From NCBI GenBank assembly GCA_025774735.1, contig JALGZU010000365.1, positions 1 through 7,425 of the forward strand: a stretch of DNA of 7,425 nucleotides, written 5' to 3'. Source of the stretch: a candidate division LCP-89 bacterium. GTDB taxonomy: Bacteria; Electryoneota; B3-LCP. The position numbers and the translations under genes were made by a program. The notes under the pieces are model-generated. The model was not told the origin of the DNA. It did no database searches and saw only the letters and a list, made by a program, of their open reading frames with translations. Positions 5,759-7,425 of this stretch are shown in pieces. Positions within the stretch are counted from its first letter, which is position 1; each line of letters starts with the position of its first letter.

Positions 5759-6184
5759 CTATCCCTTCTTCAGCAGGTCGATCATGTCCAGCCGTTCCCA
5801 GCTGAAATCATAATCTTCCCGGCCGAAGTGACCGTATGCAGCGGTCTTCCTGTAAACCGGTCGGCGCAGTTGCAGCCGGTCGATGATGCCTGCAGGAGTC
5901 AGATCGAAATGCTTTCGGATCAACTCGAGGATCCGCTCGTCCGGCTCACTGTTCGTCCCAAACGTATCTACCATGATGGAGACGGGTTCGGCTACGCCGA
6001 TGGCGTAAGCCAGCTGAATCTCGATGCGGTCAGCCAGACCGGCGGCGACGATGTTCTTGGCCACCCAGCGGGCGGCATAGGCCGCGCTGCGGTCCACCTT
6101 GGTGGGATCCTTGCCCGAAAAACAGCCGCCCCCGTGAGCTCCAACGCCGCCGTAAGTGTCCACGATGATCTTGCGGCCCGTCAA
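5759..6184 (-). CDS. metK: S-adenosylmethionine synthetase, C-terminal part (out of frame with N-terminal part)
   Basis: This is the last third of MetK. Continuous coding in this frame begins a little upstream of the TTG at 6184, at [21 protein letters not shown] (from about 6232), then [11 protein letters not shown], the glycine-rich signature [41 protein letters not shown], and [16 protein letters not shown] near the end. The signature has Cys where Ala is usual (GGGAFSGKD). These residues belong to the ATP/phosphate- and methionine-binding parts of the tetrameric enzyme. The TTG at 6184 has no ribosome site and lies inside a conserved segment, so this is not an independent gene but the continuation of the upstream part after a frameshift near 6232-6238. 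Confidence 0.9.
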   Translation of the reverse strand: MTGRKIIVDTYGGVGAHGGGCFSGKDPTKVDRSAAYAARWVAKNIVAAGLADRIEIQLAYAIGVAEPVSIMVDTFGTNSEPDERILELIRKHFDLTPAGIIDRLQLRRPVYRKTAAYGHFGREDYDFSWERLDMIDLLKKG

Positions 6185-6879
6185 TCCCGCATCGCCCTGA
6201 GGTCCCCCGACGACGAAGCGTCCCGTGGGATTGTTTTCTCGTCGAGCAGATCGGCGGGGATGGTGGGGAGAATGACGTGCTTGATGATGTCCTCCCGGAT
6301 CTGTTCGTTGGTGACCTCCGGATTGTGCTGCGTGGAGATGACCACGGTCTCGACCTGAACGGGCTTGTAATCGACGTACCGTACCGAAACCTGTGACTTG
6401 CCGTCAGGACGCAGGAAATCCACGATGTTCTTCTTGCGGACTTCGGCCAGACGCTGGGTAAGCTTATGCGCCAGGCTGATGGGCAGCGGCATATAATTGG
6501 GGCTCTCGTTGGTGGCAAAACCGAACATCATGCCCTGATCGCCCGCACCAGCCCGGTCAACGCCCATGGCGATGTCAGCAGATTGCTGGTCGATAGTGGT
6601 GAGCACAGCGCAGGTTTCATAGTCGAACCCGTACGTGGCGTTGGTGTAACCGATTTCCTTGATCGTGTCGCGTGCGATTGTGGGAATATCGACGTAAGTC
6701 GTTGTCGTGATCTCCCCCCCAACCAGACAGAGTCCGGTAGTGACGAAGGTTTCACAGGCGACGCGGCCGAAAGGATCCTCAGAGAAAACAGCGTCTAACA
6801 CCGCATCGCTGATCTGATCCGCTACTTTATCGGGGTGACCTTCCGTCACCGATTCCGACGTGAAGATGAATTCCGACAT
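6181..6879 (-). CDS. metK: S-adenosylmethionine synthetase, N-terminal part (frameshifted)
   Basis: MetK makes S-adenosylmethionine from methionine and ATP. This frame gives the first two thirds: [21 protein letters not shown] (GHPDK at 14-18), the hexapeptide-type signature [12 protein letters not shown] (111-122) and the central domain to [16 protein letters not shown] (216). Normally about four residues and NPTGRF follow; here the frame switches to unrelated residues and stops at 6181. Counting shows that 13 nt are missing at about 6232-6238. Restoring them gives 377 residues, close to the family's usual 380-400. The ATG at 6879 follows GAGG with 5-nt spacing. It starts 72 nt after the barrel-protein gene, with no terminator between them. 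An organism without working MetK needs a SAM transporter or a second copy, so a true null is unlikely. Confidence 0.93.
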   Translation of the reverse strand: MSEFIFTSESVTEGHPDKVADQISDAVLDAVFSEDPFGRVACETFVTTGLCLVGGEITTTTYVDIPTIARDTIKEIGYTNATYGFDYETCAVLTTIDQQSADIAMGVDRAGAGDQGMMFGFATNESPNYMPLPISLAHKLTQRLAEVRKKNIVDFLRPDGKSQVSVRYVDYKPVQVETVVISTQHNPEVTNEQIREDIIKHVILPTIPADLLDEKTIPRDASSSGDLRAMRD

Positions 6880-6951
6880 TCGTTCCTCGTTTTATAATTA
6901 TGCTTTGTCTATCTTTTCGTATCCGGTCACTCGATTGCAGACTCCGGGCTG

Positions 6952-7425
6952 TTAGAAACGCAGCCCAAACCGGAAGCCCAATCCGGAAAAATTGAGTTCT
7001 TCGTGGACGGGAAAGCCCAGCTCGCTCTCCCCCTTGCTCCGGCTAACGGTGCAGCCGTTGTAAAACAGTTCCCCCAGAATCGACGAGGCGCTCCCCAGCG
7101 GGTAGGCCGCCCCGATCATCAATTGCCAGCCGAAGCCCCCGTAGTAGCGGTACTGCTTCTCATCCGTGATGTAGTTCGTCTCCCGGCTGTAGAGAATCTC
7201 ATAGCCCCCCGCCAAGCCGATATAAGGCTGGACCATCGCATAGGGCAAAACGTGAAAGTCCAGGTGAACCATAATCGGCAGAGCGTACATGGAATAGGCT
7301 AGTTCTGTCTGCACAGTAGAAGGGGGACCGCTCTCTACCGTTGATTCTTGGACAAACCGGCGAATGAAAAAATCGACGCCCAAACCAAAATCCACGCGTT
7401 CATCCACCTGACGTCCGGTGGTAAA
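6952..7425 (-). CDS. Outer-membrane beta-barrel protein, C-terminal part (partial)
   Basis: The frame is open from the window edge (7425) to a TAA at 6952, giving about 157 residues; the N-terminus and any signal peptide lie outside. It shows alternating polar/hydrophobic, aromatic-rich strands typical of small outer-membrane barrels: VDFGLGVDFFIRRF, AYSMYALPIMVHLDFHV, MVQPYIGLAGGYEILYS, YRYYGGFGWQLMIGAAYPL and the final FSGLGFRFGLRF. The terminal Phe, with hydrophobic residues at alternating positions, matches the BAM-recognised C-terminal signal. The GTG at 7407 is internal, not a start. It resembles generic 'outer membrane protein beta-barrel' families; no function can be named. No terminator separates it from metK, so the two may be co-transcribed. 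Confidence 0.75.
   Translation of the reverse strand, partial: FTTGRQVDERVDFGLGVDFFIRRFVQESTVESGPPSTVQTELAYSMYALPIMVHLDFHVLPYAMVQPYIGLAGGYEILYSRETNYITDEKQYRYYGGFGWQLMIGAAYPLGSASSILGELFYNGCTVSRSKGESELGFPVHEELNFSGLGFRFGLRF

Noticed and set aside
6880..6951. Promoter for metK
   Set aside because: TATAAT-like hexamers are present (CATAAT, TATAAA) but neither has a credible -35 at the right distance; readthrough from the barrel-protein gene is equally likely.
1..7425. CRISPR array, tRNA or rRNA genes, insertion sequence or phage genes
   Set aside because: No regularly spaced repeats, cloverleaf, rRNA stretch, transposase motif or terminal inverted repeats were seen on either strand.

Overview
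The window looks like a chromosomal segment of an uncultured or little-studied Gram-negative bacterium. The evidence is an outer-membrane beta-barrel protein ending in Phe, Shine-Dalgarno led genes, moderately high GC, a lactate-utilisation LutABC set and a short 'archaeal/Thermotoga-type' S-adenosylhomocysteinase. No gene pins the phylum. All supported genes lie on the minus strand, so transcription runs from high to low coordinates; the plus-strand open frames I looked at are shadows.

Region 1 (7425 to about 4040) is an S-adenosylmethionine cycle cluster. It holds the C-terminal part of an outer-membrane barrel protein, metK (SAM synthetase), ahcY (SAH hydrolase) and a small DUF4242-like protein, and it ends at a textbook rho-independent terminator (4040-4077). 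MetK makes SAM and AhcY removes the SAH left by methyltransferases. The small gene sits 35 nt after ahcY behind a very strong Shine-Dalgarno.

Region 2 (about 3993 to 95) is a lactate-oxidation cluster. A good sigma70-like promoter (3966-3993) precedes lutA. An AT-rich spacer follows, with a dRS3-like palindrome and a tiny remnant that resembles the start of a SIR2-like protein. Then come a DNA-alkylation-repair HEAT-like gene, lutB and lutC. The repair gene is wedged between lutA and lutB, which are normally adjacent. The first 80 bases hold the start of another unidentified gene.

The most notable feature is that three of the eight recognisable genes are disrupted, each by a different small lesion. 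lutA has an exact 8-bp tandem duplication, (GGGGGGAC)x2, that shifts the frame at its CCGFGGT motif. metK lacks 13 nt just before NPTGRF. The small gene has an in-frame TGA at codon 20, followed by a hairpin that superficially resembles a bacterial SECIS element. metK is normally essential, so sequence or assembly error is a serious explanation, but the lutA lesion is also exactly what slipped-strand mutation produces. I do not see a clear new multi-gene system; the TGA/hairpin gene and the SIR2-like remnant are the best leads.
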